Assembly: GCA_963739345.1 (NCBI GenBank)
Contig: CAVUAA010000001.1
Coordinates: forward strand, 186,001-250,000
Source of the DNA: CAVUAA01 sp963739345
Lineage (GTDB): Bacteria; Chlamydiota; Chlamydiia; Chlamydiales; JAFEGQ01
DNA: 64,000 nucleotides
Direction of reading: 5' to 3'
Program-made: the position numbers and the translations under genes
In this document: in pieces, positions 25,030 to 34,049 of the stretch
Layout: each line of letters opens with the position of its first letter
Position numbering within the stretch: position 1 is the first letter of the stretch
Notes under the pieces: generated by a model
What the model was told of the DNA's origin: nothing
Seen by the model: only the letters and a program-made list of their open reading frames with translations
The model's database searches: none

Positions 25030-25102
25030 GGAATTACCTCTGTAGTTTAATGGACGATTATAACAAATCGGTGATTTTGTTTAAATACGTGACATAAGCG
25101 GC

Positions 25103-26986
25103 TTAATTAGAAGGAGAGATAAGCTCTTTGGGGATTTCATAGAGGAAGCGGGAGGGGGTGGAGGGGGTGGGCTTCTTTCCCATCCGGCGGCGGGTGCGGG
25201 CCATGGAGATGGTGAGGAGGGTTTTGGCACGGGTGCAGGCGACGTACATGAGGCGCCTCTCTTCTTCGAGGCCGGTCTCGAGGAGGCTTTTGGCGTGGGG
25301 GATGAGGTCGTCTTCGATGCCGACGAGGAAGACGGCGGGGAACTCGAGCCCTTTGGAACTGTGGAAGGTCATGAGGGAGACGGTGTTCCCTCCTTTCTTT
25401 TTAAATCTTCCAGGGGTTGTATCGAGGGAGGAGGAGGAGAGAAACTCGGTGAGTGTTGGAGAGGAAGAGCCCTCTTCATATTGTGCGATGGCGTTGAGGA
25501 ACTCTTGGACGTTCTCCCACTTGATGGTGCGCATCTTGTCCGATTTGACCTCTTCTTCGATCGCCCGCCTGTAGTCGATGGTTTCGATGAGCCAGTGGAC
25601 GGCGTCGCGGAGGGAGTCGGTTTCGAATCGCTTGCGGGCCTGTTCGAGGATGAGGGTGTAGTTGCGGATGCCGCGCAAGGGGCGGTCGGGGAGGTCGCCC
25701 GGATTAGCGAGCGCGTCGTCGATGACGGTGTAGAGGGGGGTGCCGGTTCGGCGGGAGAGGGCGGTGAGCTTGTCGAGGGTCACTTCGCCGACGCCCCGGC
25801 GGGGGAGGTTGATGGTGCGGAGGATGGCCGCCTCATCGCGGGGGTTGACGATGGCGCGCAGGTAGGCAGCGATGTCCTTGATCTCGCGGCGGTCGTAGAA
25901 GCTTTGCCCCCCATAGACCTGGTAGGGGATGCCCCGCACCCACTCGCCGTGATGATCCCAGACGTAGTTCATGAGGGTGAGCTCGAACTGGCGGGAGAGG
26001 GCGTTGGAGCGGTAGAGGACGGCGATGTCCCGCCAAGCAAGGTTGTCGGTCTTGCGGAGTTGATCGATCCGGTAGATCACCTGCTCGGCCTCTTGGATTT
26101 CGTCGGGGGTGTGGAAGATATTGATCTTTTGGCCGGGGCCGTTGGCGCTCCACATCTTCTTATCGTGACGGCCGCTGTTGTTGCCGATGATGGCGTTGGC
26201 GGCGCGGAGAATGGTGTCGGAGGAGCGGTAGTTTTGCTCTAGCTTGATGGTTTTGGCGTTGGCGAAGTCGAGGATATTCTTCACATCGGCCCCCCGCCAG
26301 CCGTAGATCGACTGGTCGTCGTCGCCCACGACGCACAGGTTGCCATGTTTTTTGCAGAGAAGGTTGGTCAGCTCAAACTGGATGGCGTTGGTGTCTTGAT
26401 ATTCGTCGATCATGACGTGGGTGAAGGGGAGGGAGGAGAGGACGTCGGGGTTGTCGCGGAGGAGCTGAACGCTGAGTGTAAGGAGGCCGTCGAAGTCGAT
26501 GGCGTTGTGCGCCCGCATCGCCTGTGTCAGCTTGTCATGGATGTGGCCAAGACCCTCGGCCTGCACGCCCCGTCCTTTTGCCTTGCTGATGGCGAGCCAT
26601 GACTCGTGAATCGTGGCTTCCGGGATGTCATCTTCGCGAGCGATGATTTGGACGAGGCGCATCACGTCCTTCTCATCATAGAGAGTAAAGCGGCGAGTGT
26701 AGCCCAGTTTGTCGGCGTGAGCACGGAGGAGGTGCATGCAGAAGCTGTGGAAAGTGCAGAGAGTGAGATCTTTTGCGCGTGGGTCTTTGATCCGCTCCCG
26801 CATCTCGGCGGCTGCTTTGTTGGTGAAGGTGAGACCGAGGATCGCCTCAGGCGCAACGCCCTTTGAGAGAAGGTGTGCGATGCGGGTAACGAGGACGCGG
26901 GTCTTGCCTGAGCCGGCGCCGGCCAGGACCAGCACCCGCCCCTCTGTTGTCTCCACTGCCTCTTGCTGTTGCGGATTGAGTTTCAT
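25103..26986 (-). CDS. uvrD: UvrD/PcrA-type DNA helicase
   Basis: A superfamily 1 3'-5' helicase for nucleotide excision and mismatch repair. Walker A AGAGSGKT is at about residues 22-29, MIDEYQDT at about 192, GDDDQSIYGWRGAD at about 219-232, and the C-terminal motifs VSLMTFHSSKGLEFPAVFL and RRLMYVACTRAK follow. The start is the ATG at 26986 (MKLNPQQQEAVET), giving 627 residues. The much longer open frame upstream is antisense to aconitase and is not real. Confidence 0.95.
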   Translation of the reverse strand: MKLNPQQQEAVETTEGRVLVLAGAGSGKTRVLVTRIAHLLSKGVAPEAILGLTFTNKAAAEMRERIKDPRAKDLTLCTFHSFCMHLLRAHADKLGYTRRFTLYDEKDVMRLVQIIAREDDIPEATIHESWLAISKAKGRGVQAEGLGHIHDKLTQAMRAHNAIDFDGLLTLSVQLLRDNPDVLSSLPFTHVMIDEYQDTNAIQFELTNLLCKKHGNLCVVGDDDQSIYGWRGADVKNILDFANAKTIKLEQNYRSSDTILRAANAIIGNNSGRHDKKMWSANGPGQKINIFHTPDEIQEAEQVIYRIDQLRKTDNLAWRDIAVLYRSNALSRQFELTLMNYVWDHHGEWVRGIPYQVYGGQSFYDRREIKDIAAYLRAIVNPRDEAAILRTINLPRRGVGEVTLDKLTALSRRTGTPLYTVIDDALANPGDLPDRPLRGIRNYTLILEQARKRFETDSLRDAVHWLIETIDYRRAIEEEVKSDKMRTIKWENVQEFLNAIAQYEEGSSSPTLTEFLSSSSLDTTPGRFKKKGGNTVSLMTFHSSKGLEFPAVFLVGIEDDLIPHAKSLLETGLEEERRLMYVACTRAKTLLTISMARTRRRMGKKPTPSTPSRFLYEIPKELISPSN

Positions 26987-27055
26987 GTGGGGAGAGGATA
27001 CCGCTTGCCGGCTCAGGCTGCAATGGAGTAGTGTGGATTCAATTGGAGGTTTGTC

Positions 27056-28996
27056 ATGGGAAAGAACGTCGCAGAGAAGTTGATTGAGAGCCACATGGTG
27101 GCTGGAAAGATGGAAGTGGGTGAAGAGGTCTCGCTGAAGATCGACCAGACCCTCTGTCAGGATGCGACTGGGACAATGGTGATGCTCGAGCTTGAGGCGA
27201 TCGGCCTCGACAAGGGGCGTGCTGAGCTCTCGGCTCAATACGTTGACCACAACCTCATTCAGACCGACTTCAAGAATCCTGATGATCACCTCTTTCTCCA
27301 GAGTGCATGTGAAAAGTTCGGCCTCTACTACAGCCGCGCCGGAAACGGGGTGAGCCATCCGGTCCACATGGAGCGGTTTGGGATTCCCGGAAAGACGCTC
27401 CTCGGCTCCGATAGCCACACCTGTGCTGCGGGTTCGCTCGGCATGCTCGCCATGGGAACGGGGGGACTCGAGGTGGCGCTCGCCATCGTCGGCGAACCGT
27501 TCGTCATCAAATACCCCAAGATTCTCGGCATCAAACTGACCGGCAAGCTCCCGGAGTGGGTGAGTGCAAAAGATGTCATTCTCGAAGTGCTCCGCCGCAT
27601 CGATGTGAGTGGTGGCGTCGGTAAGATCGTCGAGTACTATGGACCGGGTCTTGATCATCTCTCCGCGATGGACAGGCATGTGATCGCTAATATGGGAGCA
27701 GAGCTTGGCGCCACAGCTAGCGTCTTCCCATCCGACAAGCAGGTGAAAGAGTTTCTTGTCGCACAGCGGCGGGGCGAGGATTTTGTCGAGCTTGTCGCCG
27801 ACAAAGATGCCGCCTACGACGAGCATATGGAGATCGATCTCTCCACCCTCGAGCCGCTCATTGCCCTACCCTCTAGCCCTGGTTTGGTGGTTCCGGTCGC
27901 AGAAGTGGCCGGCCGCGAAGTGTTTCAGTGCATGATCGGATCATCTGCCAATCCAGGTCTTCGGGACTTTGCCATTCCAGCAATGATGGTCGAAGGGCGG
28001 CAGATTCACCCTCGCGTCTCGTTCGACATCAATCCCACCTCCCGCCAGATTCTCCAAAACATGACCGAATCGGGCTGGCTCGCCTCCCTCATCGCCTGCG
28101 GCGGCCGCATTCATCAACCGGGCTGCAACGGCTGCATCGGCATGGGGCAGGCGCCCGCCACCGGCCGCATCTCCCTGCGCACCAACCCGCGCAACTTCCC
28201 CGGCCGCTCAGGGACAAAAGAAGATTCCGTCTACCTCTGCAGCCCCGAAACTGCCGCCGCTTCAGCTCTGACCGGCGTCATCACCGATCCCCGCACTCTT
28301 GGACACAAATATCCGACGTATAAGCGACCCAAGCGGATGATCATCAACACCGACGCCGTCATCGCACCCCCCAAAGACAACAAGCCGCGTGAGCTTATTC
28401 GTGGCCCCAACATCAAACCCCTTCCCACCTTCGGCCCCCTTGAAGAGTCCGTCTCTGGCCCCGTTCTCCTCAAAGTAGGCGACAACGTCTCCACCGACGC
28501 CATCCTTCCTGCTGGTACCAACGTCCTCCCCTTCCGCTCGAACATCCCCGAGATCGCCAAATTCACCTATAGCCTGGTTGACGAGACCTTCTATGACCGG
28601 GCGATGGAGCATCAAAAATCGGGCTTCCTCATCGTGGGCGGCAGCAACTACGGCCAGGGCTCTTCGCGCGAGCACGCCGCCATCGCCCCCCGTTACATGG
28701 GTCTGCGCGCCGTCATCGCCAAAAGCTATGCACGGATCCACCGCAAGAACCTCATTAACTTTGGCATGGCCCCCCTCTATTTCAAGTCAGACGGCGACTA
28801 CGACGCCATCGATCAGGGGGACACCCTTCACATCCCTGACCTCAAAAAGGCGATCCAGTCCAACTCCAACGAACTCACCGTTGAGAACATGACGAAGGGG
28901 ACCACTTTCATCGTCACCCACGACCTCTCCAAAGATGAAGAGGAGATGCTTGTACTGGGCGGGCTCATCAACCGAGCCATCCATAAGATAAGCTAG
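27056..28996 (+). CDS. acn: Aconitate hydratase
   Basis: A TCA-cycle enzyme that interconverts citrate and isocitrate. It holds a [4Fe-4S] cluster on Cys123 (DSHTCAAGS) and on Cys357 and Cys360 (PGCNGCIGM). The C-terminal swivel domain has GSNYGQGSSREHAAIAPRYMG and ARIHRKNLINFGMAPL. At 646 residues it belongs to the shorter aconitase class rather than the ~900-residue AcnA. A second, deleted copy of its 3' part lies at 30423. Confidence 0.95.
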   Translation: MGKNVAEKLIESHMVAGKMEVGEEVSLKIDQTLCQDATGTMVMLELEAIGLDKGRAELSAQYVDHNLIQTDFKNPDDHLFLQSACEKFGLYYSRAGNGVSHPVHMERFGIPGKTLLGSDSHTCAAGSLGMLAMGTGGLEVALAIVGEPFVIKYPKILGIKLTGKLPEWVSAKDVILEVLRRIDVSGGVGKIVEYYGPGLDHLSAMDRHVIANMGAELGATASVFPSDKQVKEFLVAQRRGEDFVELVADKDAAYDEHMEIDLSTLEPLIALPSSPGLVVPVAEVAGREVFQCMIGSSANPGLRDFAIPAMMVEGRQIHPRVSFDINPTSRQILQNMTESGWLASLIACGGRIHQPGCNGCIGMGQAPATGRISLRTNPRNFPGRSGTKEDSVYLCSPETAAASALTGVITDPRTLGHKYPTYKRPKRMIINTDAVIAPPKDNKPRELIRGPNIKPLPTFGPLEESVSGPVLLKVGDNVSTDAILPAGTNVLPFRSNIPEIAKFTYSLVDETFYDRAMEHQKSGFLIVGGSNYGQGSSREHAAIAPRYMGLRAVIAKSYARIHRKNLINFGMAPLYFKSDGDYDAIDQGDTLHIPDLKKAIQSNSNELTVENMTKGTTFIVTHDLSKDEEEMLVLGGLINRAIHKIS

Positions 28997-29030
28997 TCAT
29001 CTCTCTGATTAACAGAGGTTTGCGTGTTTC

Positions 29031-29082
29031 GGCGACAATTTCAAAGTCGGAGTTTGAAATTGTCGCCAAAATAGGGTATGAT
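29031..29082 (+). promoter_or_regulatory. Promoter overlapped by a 15-bp palindrome, upstream of the DUF4143-type ATPase
   Basis: A perfect inverted repeat GGCGACAATTTCAAA / TTTGAAATTGTCGCC with 7-nt spacer at 29031-29067. Its right arm contains the -35 hexamer TTGAAA (29054-29059); 17 nt later is a -10 TATGAT (29077-29082). The ATG is 18 nt further on, with AGGAGG at 29089-29094. The geometry is that of an operator for autorepression. Confidence 0.7.
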
Positions 29083-29100
29083 GGGTCGTAGGAGGTGGAG

Positions 29101-30291
29101 ATGTACTACCATCGCGATATTGAACTCGCTCTAAAAGAGTCGCTTAGTCAGTTTCCAGCGGTATTAATCACAGGCCCGCGGCAGGCGGGAAAGTCGACGC
29201 TTTTACGCGAGTGGTTGGAAGGCTATGCGTATGTGACGTTGGATGATGCCGATGTGCGGGCGCAGGCGGTGGCAGATCCGAAGCTCTTTTTGCGGACCAA
29301 TCCCGCTCCATTGATCATCGATGAGATCCAATACGCTCCGGAGCTGCTCTCCTACATCAAGATTTTGATCGATGAGGATAGAGATCGGTGTGGGCAGTTT
29401 GTGTTGACGGGTTCACAGGTTTTTCAGTTGATGGAGGGGGTGTCGGAGTCGCTGGCAGGTCGCGTGTCTCTCTTCCATCTCTACCCGTTCAGTTGGTGTG
29501 AGATCAACAACGGTCCGGAAGAGACGCGAGTTGATCTGATGGATGAGCGGGCAGTTGCCGAGCAGATCGTGCGCGGTTTCTATCCGGAGGTGGTGAAGAA
29601 GCCGCAGCTCGATGCAGGCAATTGGATTGGCTCCTACATTTCGACCTATCTCGAGAGGGATGTACGCAACATCCGAGCTGTTTCCGATCTAGACCTTTTC
29701 CAGCGCTTTATCTCGCTCCTTGCAATGCGAGTGGGCTCCCTTCTCAATCTTTCTGAAGTTGCTAAGGAGTGTGGGATTTCGCAGCCAACGGCGCGCAGTT
29801 GGGTGAGCATTCTCGAGTCGACCTATGTGATTTTCCGCCTTCGTCCCTATTTTGCGAATCATGGCAAACGGCTGGTCAAGTCGCCGAAGCTCTACTTTGT
29901 CGACACGGGATTGGCCTGTCACCTACTGGGTATCGATACCGCAGATCGGTTTCTGCGCGCATCGGAGCGGGGACACCTGTTTGAGAACATGGTCATCGCC
30001 GAGTGGATGAAGCGGGCGAGCCTTTCTGCCCGACCGCACCCGCTCTACTTCTATCGCACACCGGGAGGCACCGAGATCGACCTATTGGTCGATCAGCGGG
30101 ATCAGCAGCTCGCTCTGGAAATCAAGTTCTCCCACCGGCTTACTCCTCGCATGGCTCAACCGATCGAGCGCTATCTTCGAGAGCACAGCAACACTCAAGG
30201 CTACTTGCTCTCCCTCGCGCCCAAACCGGTCGCTGTCTCACGCGAAGTGGCCGCTCTCCACTGGAGCGAAGCCTTCGATCTAATTCGCTGA
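29101..30291 (+). CDS. AAA ATPase with DUF4143-like C-terminal domain
   Basis: A single-chain ATPase of a common but functionally unknown family. Walker A GPRQAGKS is at residues 25-32, Walker B PLIIDEIQYAP at about 71, and a sensor-like LTGSQVFQL follows. A helix-turn-helix lies at about 221-245 (KECGISQPTARSWVSILES). The C-terminal domain carries a PD-(D/E)xK-like pattern, TEIDLLVDQ at about 323 and LEIKFS at about 339. The start is the ATG at 29101, 6 nt after AGGAGG. The gene is inserted between aconitase and scraps of aconitase/rarA. Confidence 0.85.
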   Translation: MYYHRDIELALKESLSQFPAVLITGPRQAGKSTLLREWLEGYAYVTLDDADVRAQAVADPKLFLRTNPAPLIIDEIQYAPELLSYIKILIDEDRDRCGQFVLTGSQVFQLMEGVSESLAGRVSLFHLYPFSWCEINNGPEETRVDLMDERAVAEQIVRGFYPEVVKKPQLDAGNWIGSYISTYLERDVRNIRAVSDLDLFQRFISLLAMRVGSLLNLSEVAKECGISQPTARSWVSILESTYVIFRLRPYFANHGKRLVKSPKLYFVDTGLACHLLGIDTADRFLRASERGHLFENMVIAEWMKRASLSARPHPLYFYRTPGGTEIDLLVDQRDQQLALEIKFSHRLTPRMAQPIERYLREHSNTQGYLLSLAPKPVAVSREVAALHWSEAFDLIR

Positions 30292-30296
30292 CACCA

Positions 30297-30332
30297 CGAC
30301 GTCTAATCCAAATCGACTTGGATTAGACGTCG
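30297..30332. repeat. Perfect 15-bp inverted repeat after the ATPase gene
   Basis: Arms CGACGTCTAATCCAA and TTGGATTAGACGTCG around a 6-nt loop. It starts 5 nt after the ATPase stop codon. There is no T-tract, so a standard terminator is doubtful. A partial echo (GTAATCCAAG) follows at about 30345. It could be the orphan operator of another unit or a terminator. Confidence 0.7.
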
Positions 30333-30363
30333 ACGATGAGAGCGTAATCCAAGTAAAATGGGG

Positions 30364-30422
30364 TTAGCTGTTTTCGAGGCGGCGGAGGTTTTGGAAGTAG
30401 GTGAGGCGCTTTTGGAGGTCGC
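30364..30422 (-). pseudogene. Fragment of the rarA 3' end
   Basis: Read on the reverse strand, this encodes LQKRLTYFQNLRRLENS and a stop, close to the end of the intact rarA at 31747 (MQKRLTYFQNLRQNRLNLESN region). It abuts the aconitase fragment with no spacer, so two unrelated gene ends have been fused in opposite orientation. Confidence 0.75.
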
Positions 30423-30896
30423 ATCCACCAGCCCGGCTGCAACGGTTGCATCGGGATGGGACAAGCGCCCGCCACCGGCCGCATTTCCCTGCGCACCAAC
30501 CCCCGCAACTTCCCCGGCCGCTCCAACATCCCCGAGATTGCCAAATTCACCTATAGCCTCGTCGATGAGACCTGCTACGACCGTGCCATGGAGCACCAAA
30601 AATCGGGCTTCCTCATCGTGGGCGGGAGCAACTACGGTCAAGGGTCGTCGCGCGAGCACGCCGCGATCGCCCCCCGCTATATGGGTCTGCGCGCCGTCAT
30701 CGCCAAAAGCTATGCACGGATCCACCGCAAAAACCTCATCAACTTCGGCATGGCCCCCCTCTACTTCAAGTCAGACGGCGACTACGACGCCATCGATCAG
30801 GGGGACACCCTTCACATCCCCGACCTCTCCCCCGACGAAAAAGAGATGCTACTCCTCGGAGGCCTCATTAACCGAGCTATTCATAAGATGAGCTAG
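30423..30896 (+). pseudogene. Aconitase fragment with two in-frame internal deletions
   Basis: It matches aconitase from the cluster-binding GCNGCIGM onward, but jumps from RNFPGRS straight to NIPEIAKF (about 110 residues lost) and from LHIPDL to SPDEKEML (about 28 lost). The frame stays open to the same ending (GLINRAIHKMS). Nucleotide differences from the intact gene are scattered, so the copy is not recent. The first cysteine ligand and most of the active site are missing, so it cannot be an aconitase. An ATG at 30456 could give a 146-residue swivel-domain protein. Confidence 0.8.
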
Positions 30897-30901
30897 AGTG
30901 G

Positions 30902-31609
30902 CTACAGCTGGAGGTAGATGGCGGCGATGACGAAGACCACGGCCATGACGATTGCCTGCTCCTTAACGGCAGCCGGGCATCCGGTAGGTTTTTCCCGAGA
31001 AAAAAGCGAGAGCTTCTCTTCCGTGGAAGTCGAAAGGTGTAGGTCGAGTTCGAGTGCTTTCACCAGTCGGGAAAAATGCCACATCAGTAGCGTATCGTGG
31101 TCGTTTAGCTTTTCCGGGGATTTGAGCGGTAACTGAAAGTGACGCTTTTCTTTGGCCTTTACCCGCCTTAGCGTTCCCAGGCCATTCCCGGCCTTGGTTT
31201 CAGCAACTTCAATCCTGGCGTGCTTGAAGTATCTAATTAGAGTGAATTCGATTCTGGTTGATTCCCTGACGGCATTGCTCATGAACTCCTTTACACCGTT
31301 GCGCCAAACGTTGATCAACTGTTGCGTTGTGTCGTGTAAGCCGGTTTGACTGAGGATCTCTTTGACGTCAAAGTTGTGTGCCTTGAGGAATTCTTGCTTA
31401 GGGGTGAGGCAGAGCGCATCGGTCTCCGGTCCGGATGTTAGGTTCTTAACCGGCGGCATAGTCGCCCGCAGTGCATATACAGAGTTGTTCTTGCTAACAG
31501 GGCCCGTCTTTAGCAACTGCCTGATGATCGGCCAGAGCCGCTCATCGGAATCCACACCCTTGACCACGTCTGAGGTAACGATACGATCGGTTGATACAAC
31601 ACGTTCCAT
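30902..31609 (-). CDS. Hypothetical protein with single C-terminal membrane anchor
   Basis: A 235-residue protein I do not recognise. It is charged and soluble up to about residue 215, then ends in one hydrophobic helix (EQAIVMAVVFVIAAIYLQL) with nothing after it, the layout of a tail-anchored protein. GGAGTAG lies upstream of the ATG. A tail anchor could put it in the bacterial inner membrane or, if secreted, in a host membrane; the sequence does not decide. Confidence 0.6.
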   Translation of the reverse strand: MERVVSTDRIVTSDVVKGVDSDERLWPIIRQLLKTGPVSKNNSVYALRATMPPVKNLTSGPETDALCLTPKQEFLKAHNFDVKEILSQTGLHDTTQQLINVWRNGVKEFMSNAVRESTRIEFTLIRYFKHARIEVAETKAGNGLGTLRRVKAKEKRHFQLPLKSPEKLNDHDTLLMWHFSRLVKALELDLHLSTSTEEKLSLFSREKPTGCPAAVKEQAIVMAVVFVIAAIYLQL

Positions 31610-31746
31610 GACTACTCCTTTGAAGACTCAGAAATTTTATACCACGTTCGCCGATTTATGACTCGCCCTGGCAGGTTATAAGAGGCCCTGAAAGTGACAA
31701 ACTTATGTAACTAACTTATAATGAGTAGAGTGGTGAATGGTGAAAG

Positions 31747-32925
31747 CTAGTTGCTTTCGAGGTTGAGGCGGTTTTGGCGGAGATTTTGGAAGTAGGTGAG
31801 CCGCTTTTGCATCTCACGTTCGAAGCCCTGCGGTACCGGTTTGTAGAAGGTGGGTGGTGTCACTTCTTTGGGGAAGTTGTGGTCAGTGGAGGGGGTGCCG
31901 TAGCCAAGGGACTTCATGAGGGGGGTGGGGGCGTTGAGGATGTGCTTGGGAGGTGGGTGTTGGGTGGTTTTTTTTGCCAGAGCGCGGGCGTTGTCGTAGG
32001 CGTCGTTGGTGGCGCGGCTCTTTGGAGCTAGGGAGAGGTAGATGGTGAGTTGGGCTAGGGCGAGCTCCCCTTCGGGGGAGCCGAGCTGTTGGTAGGCGTC
32101 GCGGGCGGCGATGGCAAGGGGGAGTGCCTGGGGGTCGGCGAGGCCAACGTCTTCGGAGGCGATGCGGATGAGGCGGCGGCAGAGAAAGAGGGGATCTTCG
32201 CCCCCTTCTAGCATGCGGCAGAGCCAGTAGAGGGCAGCATCGGGGTCGGAGCCGCGGATGCATTTGTGAAGGGCGGAGATGAGGTTGTAGTGGGAGTCGG
32301 CAGCGCGGTCGTAGAGGGCGGGGCGGAGCGTAGGCCTGGTAGGGTCAGTTTCAATCAGATTGAGAAGGTAGCGGCCATCCCCTTGAGCTGCGTGGATGAG
32401 GGCGGTCCGTTGGTCTGGGGTGAGTTGGAGATTTGCGCGGGTGATGAGTTTGTCGAGGGCGAGGTCATCGAGGGGATGGAGTTGGAGGACCTGAGCGCGG
32501 GAGAGGAGGGCGTCGTTGAGGGCGAAGGATGGGTTCTCGGTGGTGGCGCCGATGAGGGTGATGGTCCCATCTTCGACGTAGGGAAGGAAGCCGTCTTGTT
32601 GGGCTTTGTTGAAGCGGTGGATCTCATCGACAAAAAGGACGGTGCGGAAAAGGGGGGACTCTTTGGTCTCTTTGATCACTTTGCGCAGGTCAGCGACGCC
32701 GGAAAAGACGGCGGAGAAGGAGACCATGCGCGCTTTAAATGCTTTGGCATAAAGTCTGGCGAGGGTGGTCTTGCCGCAGCCGGGCGGCCCCCAGAGGATG
32801 ATGGATCGGGGCTCGCCTTCGGCGATGACACGGGTGAGGAAGCCGTCGGGACCGAGGAGGTGATCTTGTCCGACCACTTCATCGAAGGTCTTGGGGCGGA
32901 GTTTTTCTGCGAGAGGTTGCTTCAT
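31747..32925 (-). CDS. rarA: Replication-associated recombination protein RarA (MgsA)
   Basis: A clamp-loader-like AAA+ ATPase acting at stalled forks. Walker A WGPPGCGKTTLA is at residues 45-56, Walker B VLFVDEIHRFNKAQQD follows, then GATTENPSFALNDALLSRAQV, and the C-terminal tetramer domain with ASEDVGLADPQALPLA. The start MKQPLAEKLRPKTFDEVVGQ at 32925 overlaps the tgt stop (ATGA). It is 392 residues long; the extended frame reads through tgt and is not real. Confidence 0.95.
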   Translation of the reverse strand: MKQPLAEKLRPKTFDEVVGQDHLLGPDGFLTRVIAEGEPRSIILWGPPGCGKTTLARLYAKAFKARMVSFSAVFSGVADLRKVIKETKESPLFRTVLFVDEIHRFNKAQQDGFLPYVEDGTITLIGATTENPSFALNDALLSRAQVLQLHPLDDLALDKLITRANLQLTPDQRTALIHAAQGDGRYLLNLIETDPTRPTLRPALYDRAADSHYNLISALHKCIRGSDPDAALYWLCRMLEGGEDPLFLCRRLIRIASEDVGLADPQALPLAIAARDAYQQLGSPEGELALAQLTIYLSLAPKSRATNDAYDNARALAKKTTQHPPPKHILNAPTPLMKSLGYGTPSTDHNFPKEVTPPTFYKPVPQGFEREMQKRLTYFQNLRQNRLNLESN

Positions 32926-34049
32926 ATTTCGTCGTTGAGGATGGCTTCGCGGGTCCGTTGCATGAGCTGCACCATGAAATGAAGGTTGTGGATGGAGGCG
33001 AGGCTCATGGCGGTCATCTCTTTGGCTTTGAAGAGGTGGTGGAGGTAGCCGACGGAAAAGCGGCTGCAGGTGGGGCAGGTGCACCCCTCTTCGATGGGGC
33101 CAAAGTTGTCGGCGTTGCGCCGATGCTCGACGCGGAGGTTGCCGTTGCCCGTGAGGACGACGCCATGACGGGCCATCCGGGTGGGGTAGGAGCTGTCGAA
33201 GGTGTCGATTCCCTTAGGGATACACCCCTCAAGAGAGGGCAAATCGCCAATACCGAGGAGGTGATTAGGTTTGTCTTCTGGGAGGAGGGGCATGGTGTGG
33301 TCGAGGAGCTCAAACATCTCGGACCGGTTCTTGCCGATGCTCCCGCCGATGGCAAAGCCGTCGAAAGGGAGCTTGGTGAGCGTCGCGCACGATTTTGAGC
33401 GGAGCTCTTTGTCGATGCCGCCGTGGATGACGGCGTACATGGATTGCCCTTGAGGATTGGCGAGGTGGGTGTCGAGCGAGCGCTTCTCCCACCGGTGGGT
33501 TCTTTCGAGAGAGGCTTTGAGATCGTGCGACTGCATGTGGTAGGGGGGGAGCTCGTCGAAGGGGATGATGATGTCGGCACCGAGGTCTTTTTGCGCTTCG
33601 ATGGAGCTCTCGGGGGTGAGGAGAACTTTCGAGCCGTCTCGGTAGGAGCGGAAGAGAACGCCTTCTTCGGTGATCTTGAGGACCGAGCCGTCGTTCTTTT
33701 TGGTCCCTTTGCTCTTGAGTTCCTGAGCAACTGATCCGTAAGCGAGGGAGAAGACTTGGAAGCCCCCTGAGTCGGTGATAATGGGCCCTTTCCGATTGAT
33801 GAACTTGTGGAGGCCGCCCGCCTTTTTTACAGTCTTGGAGCCGGGCTGCAGGAGGAGATGGTAGGTGTTGCAGAACATGAGCTGCAGACCCACTTCGTCG
33901 ACGAGGGCGTTGTCGATCCCTTTAAGCGTTCCGTTAGTTCCGACGGCGACAAAGTTGGGGGTATCGATCACGCCGTGGGGCGTGTGGATTCTCCCTACGC
34001 GGGCGCGTGACCGCTTCGAGCGATGAAGAACTTCAAACTTGAGCGCCAT
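32922..34049 (-). CDS. tgt: tRNA-guanine transglycosylase (queuine tRNA-ribosyltransferase)
   Basis: It exchanges guanine 34 of GUN-anticodon tRNAs for queuine or its precursor. DSGGFQVFSL holds an active-site Asp; GGIDKELR and GFAIGGSIG line the pocket; the zinc site is CTCPTC followed by YLHHL. The length of 375 residues is normal. It sits between rarA (4-nt overlap) and the precursor transporter yhhQ (17-nt overlap). No queCDEF genes are visible here, which fits salvage. Confidence 0.96.
   Translation of the reverse strand: MALKFEVLHRSKRSRARVGRIHTPHGVIDTPNFVAVGTNGTLKGIDNALVDEVGLQLMFCNTYHLLLQPGSKTVKKAGGLHKFINRKGPIITDSGGFQVFSLAYGSVAQELKSKGTKKNDGSVLKITEEGVLFRSYRDGSKVLLTPESSIEAQKDLGADIIIPFDELPPYHMQSHDLKASLERTHRWEKRSLDTHLANPQGQSMYAVIHGGIDKELRSKSCATLTKLPFDGFAIGGSIGKNRSEMFELLDHTMPLLPEDKPNHLLGIGDLPSLEGCIPKGIDTFDSSYPTRMARHGVVLTGNGNLRVEHRRNADNFGPIEEGCTCPTCSRFSVGYLHHLFKAKEMTAMSLASIHNLHFMVQLMQRTREAILNDEI

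Noticed and set aside
26987..27826. Long open frame extending the helicase gene upstream to 907 residues
   Set aside because: It is antisense to the aconitase gene, and the homologous helicase start is the ATG at 26986.
29031..29067. Palindrome before the ATPase as the aconitase terminator
   Set aside because: No T-tract follows on the plus strand and its right arm holds the -35 box, so an operator fits better, although termination is not excluded.
32926..33084. Upstream extension of rarA
   Set aside because: It reads tgt in the wrong frame; RarA begins at MKQPLAEKL.
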